From NCBI RefSeq assembly GCF_001571365.1, contig NZ_BCTQ01000013.1:88844-152843 (forward strand): 64,000 bases of DNA, read 5' to 3'. The notes below the pieces were generated by a model that saw nothing but the letters and a program-made list of their open reading frames with translations, did no database searches and was not told where the DNA came from. The stretch comes from Achromobacter denitrificans NBRC 15125. Lineage in GTDB: Bacteria > Pseudomonadota > Gammaproteobacteria > Burkholderiales > Burkholderiaceae_B. Of this stretch, positions 43,597 to 54,716 are shown piece after piece; the stretch's first letter is position 1; each line of letters begins with the position of its first letter. The translations under genes and the position numbers were made by a program.

Positions 43597-44757
43597 TTAT
43601 CCCGCCTGGCCGCGCCACCACAGGCGGATCGAATCCCACGCGCGCCCCGCGAAGCCGGCCTCGGCCACGGGTTCCAGCGCCACCACGGGGAACTGCATGG
43701 CCGGCTTGCCGTCCACCAGCACGCGCACCGCGCCGACCGTGGCCTGCGCCGCGATGGGCGCCACCAGCGGATCCTGCGGCGTCCAGACCCGTTCGACCTT
43801 GGCGCCGGCGGGCACCGTCACGTATGCGTCGCGCGCGAATCCGGCCTTGAGGCTGTCGCTTTCGCCCTTCCAGACTTCCGGCGTCGCAACCGCCTCGCCA
43901 CGCGCGTAGAGCTTGATGGTATTGAACCCCTGAAAGCCCCACTCCAGCAACTCGCGGCTTTCCTGCGTGCGCAGCTTGTCGGACGCGGTGCCCACCACCA
44001 CCGTGATCAGCCGGCGCTCGTCCGCGCCGTTGGGCCGCTTGGCGCTGGCCACGATGCAGTAGCCGGCCGACTCGGTGTGTCCGGTTTTCAGGCCGTCGAC
44101 GCTGGGATCCAGCCACAGCAGCCGGTTGCGGTTCGGCTGCGTGATCTTGTTGTAGGTGAACTGCCTGGCGGAGTCGTAGGTCTTGTAGAGCTGGGGATAG
44201 TCGCGGATGAAGCGCGTGGCCAGGACGGACAGGTCGCTCGCGGTGGAATAGGTGTTGGGGTCCGGCAGCCCGTGCGGGCTGGCGAAGCGCGTGCCATGCA
44301 GGCCCATCGCCGCGGCGGTGTCGTTCATCCGCGCCACGAAGGCTTCCACGCTGCCCGACACGGCCTCGGCCAGGGCGATGGCCGCGTCATTGCCCGATTG
44401 GATCATCAGGCCGCGCAGGAGGTCGTCCACCGACACCTTGGAGCCGGGCTCAAGGAACATCTTCGAGCTGCCCGCCGGCACTTTCCAGGCGCGGGTCGAC
44501 ACGGTGACCAGCTGGGAGGCCGTCAATTCCTTCTTGTTCAGGGCCTCGAACACGACGTAGGCGGTCATGATCTTGGTCAGGGACGCGGGCTCGATCCGCG
44601 CCGTCGCCGCGTGCGAGGCGATGACCTGCCCGCTGGTTTCGTCCAACAGGAGCCAGGCCTTCGCCGTCAGCGCCGGCGCCGGCACGGGCTGCGCCACGGC
44701 GCCCGACACGCACGCGGCCGCGACGATCAGGCTCGCCGCCAACTTCTTCATCAACAT
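43597..44757 (-). CDS. D-alanyl-D-alanine carboxypeptidase (PBP5/6 type, DacA/DacC family)
   Basis: 386 residues. Signal peptide (MLMKKLAASLIVAAACVSGAVA), then the S11 peptidase/penicillin-binding motifs in order: S59-L-T-K62, S121-G-N123 and K224-T-G226. The C-terminal domain (from about 290) is the PBP5_C beta sandwich, ending in an amphipathic helix AWDSIRLWWRGQAG that anchors the protein to the outer face of the inner membrane. It trims the terminal D-Ala of peptidoglycan pentapeptides. A second ATG at 44751 would shorten the signal by two residues. Confidence 0.93.
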   Translation of the reverse strand: MLMKKLAASLIVAAACVSGAVAQPVPAPALTAKAWLLLDETSGQVIASHAATARIEPASLTKIMTAYVVFEALNKKELTASQLVTVSTRAWKVPAGSSKMFLEPGSKVSVDDLLRGLMIQSGNDAAIALAEAVSGSVEAFVARMNDTAAAMGLHGTRFASPHGLPDPNTYSTASDLSVLATRFIRDYPQLYKTYDSARQFTYNKITQPNRNRLLWLDPSVDGLKTGHTESAGYCIVASAKRPNGADERRLITVVVGTASDKLRTQESRELLEWGFQGFNTIKLYARGEAVATPEVWKGESDSLKAGFARDAYVTVPAGAKVERVWTPQDPLVAPIAAQATVGAVRVLVDGKPAMQFPVVALEPVAEAGFAGRAWDSIRLWWRGQAG

Positions 44758-45095
44758 ATCGCTGCTTCACTTCCATGCTTGGTTTTTCTTGCGCGGGGCC
44801 GGCGAGAAATGCCTGCGGGCAGGCATCCGGCCGCCCCGCGACGCCCGCAATTGGAACATGCGCGGCGCGCTTGGTTCACTGGCCGCGGCGCATGAAAGAA
44901 AGCGCGATGAATGTCACGACATCTTGCAGGAACCCTTGTAGAAAGCACTTTCTGCGTCGAAAACAACAAACAGCGGCTGAAAACCCGCTGGAAAGCCGCA
45001 ATTCCCGCCACTCTTCCGCTATCATCGGGCGCGTAGCGTCAATTGCCGATAATCGGCGCGCGCTGCTCCATGTCCTCAACATACGGATTTTGACC
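44758..45095. other. Divergent intergenic region between carboxypeptidase and histone-like genes
   Basis: 338 bp with start sites of two divergent genes. No supported coding sequence. Possible -10 elements for the histone-like gene are TATCAT at 45020-45025 and GATAAT at 45048-45053, neither with a good -35. The stretch 44930-44990 is somewhat A-rich. Nothing else recognised. Confidence 0.4.
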
Positions 45096-45566
45096 ATGGC
45101 CACGAAAGCAAAAGCTCCTGCCAAGAAAGTCACCAAGCCCGCCGCCAAGGCGCCCGCGAAGAAGGCAACTGCAGCCAAGACGGCTGTGAAGCCCGCTGTG
45201 AAGCCCGCCGCCAAGAAGGTCGTTGCCGCCAAGAAGGTCGCTGCTGCCCCCAAGGCCATCAAGGCTGCTCTGAACAAGACCCAGCTCATCGCCTACATCG
45301 TTGAGCAATCCGGCGTCGAAGCCAAGTCCGTCAAGGCCGTCCTGGCCAGCCTGGAAACCTCGGTGCTGGGCTCCGTGGACAAGAAGGGCGCCGGCGAATT
45401 CACGCTGCCGGGCCTGTTCAAGGTCGCCGTGCAGAAGGTTCCCGCCAAGGCCAAGCGCTTCGGCAAGGATCCGTTCACGGGCGAAGAGCGCTGGTTCCCC
45501 GCCAAGCCGGCTTCGGTCAAGGTGAAGGTTCGCCCGCTCAAGAAGCTGAAGGACGCCGCGCAGTAA
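45096..45566 (+). CDS. HU-like DNA-binding protein with histone H1-like Lys/Ala-rich N-terminal tail (BpH2-like)
   Basis: 156 residues in two parts. Residues 1-60 are an Ala/Lys/Pro tail with PAKK/PAAK repeats, like the C-terminal tail of histone H1. Residues about 62-156 resemble an HU/IHF fold (LNKTQLIAYIVEQSGV, ASLETSVLGSVDKKGAGEFTLPGLFKVAV) and end with a basic arm. Fits the Bordetella histone H1 homologues (BpH1/BpH2 class), which condense DNA. In the HU part the usual FEVR-R-GRNP beta arm is replaced by KAKRFGKDPFTGEERW. Monocistronic, followed by a strong terminator, consistent with high expression. The upstream in-frame reading to 44775 is rejected. Confidence 0.85.
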   Translation: MATKAKAPAKKVTKPAAKAPAKKATAAKTAVKPAVKPAAKKVVAAKKVAAAPKAIKAALNKTQLIAYIVEQSGVEAKSVKAVLASLETSVLGSVDKKGAGEFTLPGLFKVAVQKVPAKAKRFGKDPFTGEERWFPAKPASVKVKVRPLKKLKDAAQ

Positions 45567-45593
45567 TTCCGCGCGAGTATCCGGTCAAGCCGG

Positions 45594-45631
45594 AAGGGCC
45601 CGCCTCGCAAGAGGCGGGCCCTTCTTTTTTC
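45594..45631 (+). terminator. Intrinsic terminator after the histone-like gene
   Basis: Perfect 13-bp stem AAGGGCCCGCCTC (45594-45606) / GAGGCGGGCCCTT (45611-45623), GCAA tetraloop, followed by a T-run at 45625-45630. The GNRA loop and long stem make this one of the clearest terminators in the window. Confidence 0.95.
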
Positions 45632-45670
45632 CGCCCGCGTTGCGTCTTCCGGCAGGTCGCTGTTAGAATT

Positions 45671-45688
45671 TATCTTCATATAAAGATA
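45671..45688. promoter_or_regulatory. Palindromic operator candidate upstream of the marR-like gene
   Basis: TATCTT (45671-45676) and AAGATA (45683-45688) form an inverted repeat around an AT centre, 30 bp before the ATG. It follows directly a possible -10 TAGAAT (45664-45669) with a weak -35 TTGCGT (45640-45645). MarR proteins usually bind such 16-20 bp palindromes and repress their own operon, so autoregulation of the regulator-pump pair is likely. Confidence 0.55.
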
Positions 45689-45717
45689 CTTTACCTGGAA
45701 ATAAATAAATAGCAGCC

Positions 45718-46230
45718 ATGAATGACCTCGTCGACCAGGTGATCTCGCAATGGGCCAAGGAATGTCCCGGCCAGGACTTCTCGCCCATGGCCGTGGTCAC
45801 CCGCGTGTTCCGCCTGAACGCCCTGGCCACGCGCAACGTAAACCGCAATTTCCGCCGCCATACCCTGCACCAGGGCGAATTCGACGTGCTGGCCACGCTG
45901 TACCGCAGCGGCGCGCCCTATGCCCTGAATCCGCAGAAGCTGGTCGCGGCCCTGCTCCTCACGTCCGGCGCGATGACCAACCGGCTGGACCGCCTGGAAC
46001 AGGCGGGCCTGCTCGCGCGCAGCCCGAACCCCGAAGACCGGCGGGGCGTCATCGTGTCGCTCACCCCCGAGGGCCTGCGCCTCATCAAGGCGGTGCTGAA
46101 GGACTATATGAAGGACATGAACGAATTGCTGGAGCCGCTATCGGCCGGCGAACGCAAGCAGTTGGCCGGCCTCCTGAAGAAGATGCTGATCCGGCTGGAC
46201 CAGGAAACCCCAGGCGGCATCGACGCCTGA
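45718..46230 (+). CDS. MarR family transcriptional regulator
   Basis: 170 residues. Winged-helix core: LHQGEFDVLATLYRSG, LVAALLLTSGAMTNRLDRLEQAGLLARSPNPEDRRG (recognition helix and DxR wing) and VSLTPEGLRLI. The N-terminal dimerisation part (QVISQWAKECPGQDFSPM) is typical of the larger MarR group that includes EmrR/PecS-like regulators. It is followed after 49 bp by an MFS efflux gene, so it probably represses that pump and releases on binding a small aromatic ligand. Confidence 0.88.
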   Translation: MNDLVDQVISQWAKECPGQDFSPMAVVTRVFRLNALATRNVNRNFRRHTLHQGEFDVLATLYRSGAPYALNPQKLVAALLLTSGAMTNRLDRLEQAGLLARSPNPEDRRGVIVSLTPEGLRLIKAVLKDYMKDMNELLEPLSAGERKQLAGLLKKMLIRLDQETPGGIDA

Positions 46231-46279
46231 CGCCGCCGCGGAATCTTCCCCCGCCCCCCGCTTTCCCCGCTCCGGACCC

Positions 46280-47500
46280 ATGAATACCGCTACCCGCTCT
46301 CCCCAGGCGCCGCCCCTGACCGCGCCGATCATCCTGCTGATGTCCGTCGCCACCGGCCTGGCGGTCGCCAGCAACTATTATGCGCAGCCATTGCTGCACA
46401 CCATTGGCGAGCAATTCGCGCTGTCCACCGCCGCGGCGGGCAGCATCGTCACGACCGCGCAGCTGAGCTATGCGGTGGGGCTGATGCTGCTCGTGCCGCT
46501 GGGCGACATGTTCGAACGCCGCAGCCTGATCGTGCTGATGAGCCTGCTGTCCTCCGGCAGCCTGCTCATTTCCGCCTTCGCCCCCAATATCGCCGTGCTG
46601 ATCGTGGGCACGGCCCTGACGGGCATGCTGTCGGTCGTGGCGCAGATCCTGGTGCCCTTCGCCGCCACGCTGGCCGCCCCCCACGAGCGGGGCAAGGCCG
46701 TGGGCACGGTCATGAGCGGGCTGCTGCTGGGCATCCTGCTGGCCCGCACCATCGCGGGCGTGCTGGCCGACGTGGGCAGCTGGCGCACGGTGTACTGGGT
46801 GGCGGCCATCCTGATGCTGGCCATGTCCGCCGCCCTGTGGCGCCTGCTGCCCCGCTACCAGAGCCCGGCGGGGCTGAGCTACCCCCGTCTGCTGGCCTCC
46901 ATCCTGAAGATGTTCGTCGAGGAACCGCTGTTTCGCGCTCGCTCGCTCCTGGGCGGGCTGCTGTTCGCCGCCTTCAGCATGCTGTGGACGCCCCTCACCT
47001 TCCTGCTGGCCAGCCCGCCCTATCAGTACAGCAACACGACGATCGGCCTGTTCGGGCTGGCGGGCGCCGCCGGCGCCTATGCCGCCAATCGATTCGGCCG
47101 CCTGGCCGACCGCGGCCTGGGCAACCTGGCCACCCGGGTCGGGCTGCTCCTGCTGCTGGGTTCGTGGGGACTGATGGCGTTCGGCCAGGCGTCCGTGATT
47201 GCCCTGCTAGTGGGCATCCTGGTGCAGGACCTGGCGATCCAGGGGGTGCATGTCACCAATAGCAGCGCCCTCTACCGGATGCGCCCCGAGGCGCGCAGCC
47301 GGCTGACGGCGGGCTACATGACCAGCTACTTCATCGGCGGCGCATCCGGTTCGCTGGTATCGTCCTGGCTGTACGCCCATTTTGGCTGGCCCGGCGTGGT
47401 CACGGCGGGCGCCGTCCTCGGGGGAATAACGCTGCTTTACGGCACCTTGTCGCCAAGCGCGCGCATCCCTGAAACGGCCCCGCCCCCAGCACGCGTCTAG
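46280..47500 (+). CDS. MFS transporter (12-TM, arabinose/drug efflux type)
   Basis: 406 residues, 12 predicted helices. The opening ASNYYAQPLLHTIGEQFALSTAAAG (in family position) is characteristic of a subgroup of MFS exporters in proteobacteria; motif A-like PLGDMFERRSLIVLM follows. The second half opens with FAAFSMLWTPLTFLLA. Likely proton-driven export of a toxic compound or metabolite. Co-located with, and probably controlled by, the MarR gene. Substrate unknown. Confidence 0.85.
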   Translation: MNTATRSPQAPPLTAPIILLMSVATGLAVASNYYAQPLLHTIGEQFALSTAAAGSIVTTAQLSYAVGLMLLVPLGDMFERRSLIVLMSLLSSGSLLISAFAPNIAVLIVGTALTGMLSVVAQILVPFAATLAAPHERGKAVGTVMSGLLLGILLARTIAGVLADVGSWRTVYWVAAILMLAMSAALWRLLPRYQSPAGLSYPRLLASILKMFVEEPLFRARSLLGGLLFAAFSMLWTPLTFLLASPPYQYSNTTIGLFGLAGAAGAYAANRFGRLADRGLGNLATRVGLLLLLGSWGLMAFGQASVIALLVGILVQDLAIQGVHVTNSSALYRMRPEARSRLTAGYMTSYFIGGASGSLVSSWLYAHFGWPGVVTAGAVLGGITLLYGTLSPSARIPETAPPPARV

Positions 47501-47507
47501 CACCTCC

Positions 47508-47513
47508 TATAAT
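47508..47513 (+). promoter_or_regulatory. Candidate -10 element for leuS
   Basis: A perfect TATAAT stands 88 bp before the leuS ATG, in the short gap after the MFS gene. The -35 region 17 bp upstream is GC-rich and does not match consensus, so this is a one-sided call. Confidence 0.4.
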
Positions 47514-47600
47514 CAGGGGTTTTGACCGCCCCCGCGTCCGGCCGCCTCCGCGCCCGCGCGGCCGGGCGGCTCACCCTTTTTTGCCACCGTGCACGAGCCC

Positions 47601-50258
<2,658 letters not shown>

Positions 50259-50269
50259 TGAGGTCAAGC

Positions 50270-50932
50270 ATGCACTTCGCCGGGCAACAAACGCACTCCT
50301 CCCGCCAATCCTGGCTGCTGCGCGGCGCCTGCCTGGCGCTGTTCATGCTGCTCTCCGCCTGCGGCTTCGCCTTGCGGGGAGTCACCCCCCTGCCGTTCGA
50401 TACGCTGTACGTCGGCATTCCCGACACCACCCAGTTCGGCGCCGACGTGCGCCGTTCGATACGCGCGGCCTCGCCGAACACCAAGCTGGTCTCAACCCCG
50501 AAGGAGGCCCAGGCCATCCTGCAGCAGGTCTCCGACGCCCGCACCTTGCGCGAGGTTTCGCTGAACGCCCAGGGCCGTGTCGAGGAATACGAACTCGGCA
50601 TCAACTACACGTTCCGCCTCATCGACGCCAAGGGCCGCGCGGTGATCCCCGACACCACCCTGTCGATCTACCGCGAAATGCCTTACGACGACCAGGTCGT
50701 CCAGGCCAAGCAGGGCCAGATCGAAACGCTGTACCGGGCCATGCAGCGCGACCTGGTGTCCCGCCTGCTGCGCCGCCTGACCGCGCCGGAAGTACGCAAC
50801 GCCTTCGAGAACGCCGAGCAACGCGGCGAAGACGGGGAGATCCCGCTGTACGATCCGACCGCCCCGCAGCCCCAGCGCACGCCGGAGCCCTGGAAGACGC
50901 CGTCCACCACCGATCCGGCCATCACGCGCTAA
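50270..50932 (+). CDS. lptE: LPS-assembly lipoprotein LptE
   Basis: 220 residues. Lipoprotein signal with lipobox LLSAC, lipidated Cys31, then GFALRGVTPLPFDTLYVG as in LptE. The central part (LVSTPKEAQAILQQVSD; VEEYELGINYTFRL; REMPYDDQVVQAKQGQ) matches the outer-membrane partner of LptD that plugs the LPS channel. Start at 50270 is favoured by GAGG 7-10 bases upstream; 50258 (MRSS) would overlap leuS. The order leuS-lptE-holA is the conserved proteobacterial arrangement. A Pro-rich C-terminal tail (TAPQPQRTPEP) extends beyond the core. Confidence 0.95.
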   Translation: MHFAGQQTHSSRQSWLLRGACLALFMLLSACGFALRGVTPLPFDTLYVGIPDTTQFGADVRRSIRAASPNTKLVSTPKEAQAILQQVSDARTLREVSLNAQGRVEEYELGINYTFRLIDAKGRAVIPDTTLSIYREMPYDDQVVQAKQGQIETLYRAMQRDLVSRLLRRLTAPEVRNAFENAEQRGEDGEIPLYDPTAPQPQRTPEPWKTPSTTDPAITR

Positions 50933-51988
50933 ATGGCACAGCTCCTGGACGCGGACCGCCTGGCCGATCATCTGCAACGGCCGGGCAACCGGCTGGCGCC
51001 GCTGTACACGGTGTCGGGCGATGAGCCGCTGCTGGTGACCGAGGCCGTGGATGTGTTGCGCGCCTCGGCCCGCAACGCCGGCTATACCGATCGGCTGTCC
51101 ATGGTGATGGACGCGCGCAGCGACTGGAGCTCGGTCACCGCCGCCACCCAAAGCGTGTCGCTGTTCGGCGACCGCCGCATTCTCGAAATCAAGATCCCGA
51201 CCGGCAAGCCCGGCAAGGCCGGCGCCGATACCCTGGCCGGGCTGGCCGAGCAGGCCGAGAAGCAGGCCGACCCGGACACCCTCGTGCTGATCGCCCTGCC
51301 CCGCCTGGACAAGGCCACGCGCGAAAGCCGCTGGGTCCAGGCGCTGAGCCGCGGCGGCATAATGGTCGATATCGCCAATATCGAACGAGGCCGCCTGCCC
51401 GCCTGGATCGGCATGCGGCTCGCGCGCCAGAACCAGCGCGCCGACAACGCCACCCTCCAGTGGATGGCCGACAAGGTCGAAGGCAACCTGCTCGCAGCCC
51501 ACCAGGAAATCCAGAAACTGGGCCTGCTGTACCCCGAAGGCCAGTTGGCGTCCGAAGACGTGGAACGCGCAGTGCTGAACGTGGCGCGCTACGACGTCTT
51601 CGGGCTGCGCGACGCCATGCTCGCCGGCGACACCGGCCGCACCATCCGCATGATCGACGGCCTGCGCGCCGAAGGCGAGGCGCTGCCGCTGGTGCTGTGG
51701 GCGGTGGGCGAAGAAATCCGCCTGCTGGCCCGCGTCGCGGAAGCGCGCGCCCTGGGGCAGGACGTCAACGGCCTGATGCGCCGCCTGCGCATTTTCGGCG
51801 CGCACGAACGCCTGGCCCTGCAGGCCCTGGGCCGGGTGCAGCCGGGCGTCTGGCCGGCCGCCGTGCAGCACGCGCACGAAGTGGACCGCCTGATCAAGGG
51901 TTTGTCCGTGCCCGGCCGCCTGTCCGATCCCTGGGAAGAAATGACCCGGCTCGCCTTGCGCGTCGCCGCCGCCGGCGCGCGACCGTGA
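50933..51988 (+). CDS. holA: DNA polymerase III delta subunit
   Basis: 351 residues, usual HolA length. Begins MAQLLDADRLADHL and carries PLYTVSGDEPLLVTEA, VTAATQSVSLFGDRRILEI and the C-terminal clamp-loader region LGRVQPGVWPAAVQ. Delta opens the beta clamp in the clamp loader. It starts immediately after the lptE stop with no spacer, a coupled arrangement seen in related genomes. Confidence 0.96.
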   Translation: MAQLLDADRLADHLQRPGNRLAPLYTVSGDEPLLVTEAVDVLRASARNAGYTDRLSMVMDARSDWSSVTAATQSVSLFGDRRILEIKIPTGKPGKAGADTLAGLAEQAEKQADPDTLVLIALPRLDKATRESRWVQALSRGGIMVDIANIERGRLPAWIGMRLARQNQRADNATLQWMADKVEGNLLAAHQEIQKLGLLYPEGQLASEDVERAVLNVARYDVFGLRDAMLAGDTGRTIRMIDGLRAEGEALPLVLWAVGEEIRLLARVAEARALGQDVNGLMRRLRIFGAHERLALQALGRVQPGVWPAAVQHAHEVDRLIKGLSVPGRLSDPWEEMTRLALRVAAAGARP

Positions 51989-52077
51989 AGGCGGCATAGC
52001 CGCCGCCTTCGCCCCGCCCTCCGGCCGCCGGACCGGAGTTCGCCCGGCCTCCCCGCCGGATATACACTGATTCTCCA

Positions 52078-52095
52078 GGCGGCGCATGCGCCGCC
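52078..52095. repeat. 18-bp perfect palindrome upstream of proA
   Basis: GGCGGCGCATGCGCCGCC reads the same on both strands and ends 9 bp before the proA ATG. It could form a stem over the ribosome binding region or be a protein site; there is no T-run. Confidence 0.6.
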
Positions 52096-52104
52096 CCACA
52101 CTCC

Positions 52105-53385
52105 ATGATCGACGCCGCCATGTCCTCGTCCTCCATCGAACAAGCCATGCTCACCCTGGGCGAGAATGCCCGCCGCGCCTCGCGCGCCATGATGCGCGCC
52201 ACCGGCGCCGCCAAGAACCAGGCGCTCCTGGCCATGGCCGACGCCCTCGCCGCCAGCCATGACGAACTCAAGGCCGCCAACGAGAAAGACGTCGCCGCCG
52301 CGCGCGCCAACGGCCTGGAACCAGCCCTGCTGGACCGCCTGACTCTTTCGGAAAAGACGCTCGCGCACATGGCCGACGGCCTGCGCCAGATCGCGGCCCT
52401 GCCAGACCCGATCGGCAGCATTACCGCCACGACGGTGCGCCCCAACGGCATGCGGGTCGCGCAGATGCGCGTCCCGCTGGGCGTGATCGGCATCATCTAC
52501 GAATCCCGTCCCAACGTGACGATCGACGCCGCGGCGCTGTGCCTCAAGTCCGGCAACGCCGCGATCCTGCGCGGCGGCAGCGAAGCCCTGCACTCCAACA
52601 TCGCGCTGGGCCGCATCGTGCAGACCGGCCTGGCCGCCGCCGGCCTGCCGCAGGACGCGGTCCAGGTCGTGGCCACCGCGGACCGGGCCGCGGTCGGCAA
52701 GCTCATCACCATGACCGAGCACATCGACGTCATCGTGCCCCGCGGCGGGAAGGGCCTGATCGCCCGCCTGTCCCAGGAAGCCCGCGTGCCGCTGATCAAG
52801 CACCTGGACGGCAATTGCCACGTCTACATCGACGCGGCGGCGGACCCGGACAAGGCGCACGCCATCGCGATCAACGCCAAGACCTACCGCTACGGCATCT
52901 GCGGCGCCATGGAGACCCTGCTGGTCGACGCGGTGGCCGCGGTCTCCCTCCTCCCCAGCCTGGCCGCGGATTTCAGCGAGCGCGGCGTCGAGCTGCGCGG
53001 CTGCCCCCGCACGCTGGCCTTGCTGCCGCACGCCAAGCCCGCCACCGAGGAAGACTGGGCCACGGAATACCTGGGCCCCATCCTCGCGGTGCGCATCGTC
53101 GACTCGCTGGACGACGCCATCGAGCACATCGCGCGCTGGGGCTCCGGCCACACCGACGCCATCGTCACCGAGGACCTGTCCGCCGCCCAGCGTTTCCAGC
53201 GCGAAGTCGATTCCAGTTCGGTCTACGTCAACCTGCCCACCTGCTTCGCGGACGGCTTCGAGTACGGCCTGGGCGCTGAAATCGGCATCTCCACGAACCG
53301 CCTGCACGCGCGCGGCCCGGTCGGCCTGGAAGGCCTGACCACGCTGAAGTGGGTGCTGAGCGGCGAAGGCCAGGTCCGCGGCTGA
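52105..53385 (+). CDS. proA: Gamma-glutamyl phosphate reductase
   Basis: 426 residues. Family blocks: [43 protein letters not shown] in sequence, [11 protein letters not shown], and the catalytic cysteine in [15 protein letters not shown]. The residue after the Cys is Gly where most ProA proteins have Asn (VCNAMETLL). It reduces gamma-glutamyl phosphate to the semialdehyde in proline synthesis. ATG at 52105 or 52120 (MSSSSIEQ) is possible; neither has a clear ribosome binding site. proB is not in this window. Confidence 0.95.
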   Translation: MIDAAMSSSSIEQAMLTLGENARRASRAMMRATGAAKNQALLAMADALAASHDELKAANEKDVAAARANGLEPALLDRLTLSEKTLAHMADGLRQIAALPDPIGSITATTVRPNGMRVAQMRVPLGVIGIIYESRPNVTIDAAALCLKSGNAAILRGGSEALHSNIALGRIVQTGLAAAGLPQDAVQVVATADRAAVGKLITMTEHIDVIVPRGGKGLIARLSQEARVPLIKHLDGNCHVYIDAAADPDKAHAIAINAKTYRYGICGAMETLLVDAVAAVSLLPSLAADFSERGVELRGCPRTLALLPHAKPATEEDWATEYLGPILAVRIVDSLDDAIEHIARWGSGHTDAIVTEDLSAAQRFQREVDSSSVYVNLPTCFADGFEYGLGAEIGISTNRLHARGPVGLEGLTTLKWVLSGEGQVRG

Positions 53386-53532
53386 GCGCTGGCGCCCCGG
53401 GGCGCCCAGGCGCGCGCCGACTGACGCGGCCCTGAACACGGGGCTGCGCTTAGCCTTCTACAATACGGCCAGGAAATCCGTCTGGCTTCTTATCATCCGA
53501 ACGCGGCCTACCGCGCAACCCCGAGACCCCCC

Positions 53533-53913
53533 ATGCATTCACCCGCCATTTCCATGGCCTTCAGCCTTTTCGTGCTGTGCTTCATCACCTGCACGATCAG
53601 CGGCATCGTGCTGTTCTTCTTCAAGAGCAAGCAGATCAATGCCGCGCTGAAGCATCCGTACCTGCAGCACCGCACGTTCGCCCAATATCCGCTGCCGGTG
53701 CGGGCCGCGATCACGCTGGACTATTTCTTCCGCCTGATGTTCCCCGGCACCCGTTTCTGGCTGATCGGCAATGCCAACGACCTGCTGCCCCACGTCGACC
53801 CGAAGAAGATTCCGCTGGCCATGAAATGGCCCATCGTCGGTTTCTGGGGTTCCTGCTGGCTGGGCCTGATCGCGATGGTCGCCCTCTGGGTGATGCTGTA
53901 TCTGGGAGCCTGA
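53533..53913 (+). CDS. Small hypothetical inner-membrane protein
   Basis: 126 residues with two predicted membrane helices, about 5-30 (ISMAFSLFVLCFITCTISGIVLFFF) and 100-124 (VGFWGSCWLGLIAMVALWVMLYL in part). A basic cytoplasmic-like stretch in between contains YFFRLMFPGTRFWLIGNAN and HVDPKKIPLAMKWP. I do not recognise a characterised family. A possible -10 TACAAT stands at 53459-53464. The downstream hydratase-like gene begins 5 bp after its stop and is probably co-transcribed. Confidence 0.8.
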   Translation: MHSPAISMAFSLFVLCFITCTISGIVLFFFKSKQINAALKHPYLQHRTFAQYPLPVRAAITLDYFFRLMFPGTRFWLIGNANDLLPHVDPKKIPLAMKWPIVGFWGSCWLGLIAMVALWVMLYLGA

Positions 53914-53917
53914 GCGC

Positions 53918-54703
53918 ATGCAGATCAGAATCGAAGACTATCCCGGCTGCCTGGAAGCCGCCCGCTACCTGATCGCCGCCCGCGAGTCCGGCGTCGCCGG
54001 CCCGCGCCTGCCGGCCGAGTGCCGCCCGCAATCGCTGGGCCAGGCCTTCGCCGTGCAGCAACGCACCGCGCAACTGCTGCTGCAAGAGCGCCAGGACGGC
54101 ATCGCCGCCTGGAAGAGCGCGCTGCCATCGCCCGACAAGGCCGTGGTCGCCCCCATCTACGCGTCCACGGTCGCCTACGCCGAAGCCGGCCCCATCGCCG
54201 CCCGGACCGACGTGCTGCGCATCGAGCCCGAAATCGCATTCGAGATTGCGCGCGACCTGCCCGCCCGCGCCGAGCCCTATACCGAGGCCGAGATCGACGC
54301 CGCCATCGGCGGGGCGCGCCTGGCCCTGGAAATCCTGGGCTGCCGCTACGCCACCCCGGAACACGTCAGCCTGCCCGAACTCCTGGCCGACCACATGTTC
54401 AACCTGGGCCTGGTGCTCGGACCGCAAATCGCCTCGCCCCATTCCGCCCCCGGCAGCATGAGCATCACGCTGTCGGTGGACGGCGAAGAAGTCGAACAGC
54501 ACGCGGGCATCCACCCGAACGACCGGCCCAAGGCCGGGCTGTACTGGCTCGCGAATTTCCTGCGCCAGCAGGGCCTGGGACTGCGCGCGGGCCAACACGT
54601 CATTACCGGTTCCTACGCCGGTTTCCTGGACGTGCCGGCCAACCGCGACGTGTCGCTCGCCTACGGCGACCTCGGCGTCCTGCGCCTGCGGTTCAGCCGC
54701 TAG
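53918..54703 (+). CDS. 2-keto-4-pentenoate hydratase-like protein (fumarylacetoacetate hydrolase superfamily)
   Basis: 261 residues. It has the MhpD/hydratase subgroup look: QSLGQAFAVQQRTAQLLL at the start, VAPIYASTV, metal ligands in RIEPEIAFEIARDLP, GARLALEILGCRY, MSITLSVDGEEVEQ and ITGSYAGFLDVPANRDV. Such enzymes add water to 2-hydroxypenta-2,4-dienoate in aromatic meta-cleavage, or decarboxylate 4-oxalocrotonate. No other meta-cleavage genes are close by, so this may serve a different short unsaturated keto acid. Confidence 0.82.
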   Translation: MQIRIEDYPGCLEAARYLIAARESGVAGPRLPAECRPQSLGQAFAVQQRTAQLLLQERQDGIAAWKSALPSPDKAVVAPIYASTVAYAEAGPIAARTDVLRIEPEIAFEIARDLPARAEPYTEAEIDAAIGGARLALEILGCRYATPEHVSLPELLADHMFNLGLVLGPQIASPHSAPGSMSITLSVDGEEVEQHAGIHPNDRPKAGLYWLANFLRQQGLGLRAGQHVITGSYAGFLDVPANRDVSLAYGDLGVLRLRFSR

Positions 54704-54716
54704 CGGCGCGGGCCGC

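Noticed and set aside
45096..45290. Repeated segments in the histone-like gene considered as a CRISPR or tandem repeat array
   Set aside because: The repetition is PAKK/PAAK-type codon repetition of a Lys/Ala-rich tail; no spacer-repeat regularity.
51589..53439. Minus-strand reading frame over proA and holA
   Set aside because: Antisense to two well-identified housekeeping genes; no motifs.
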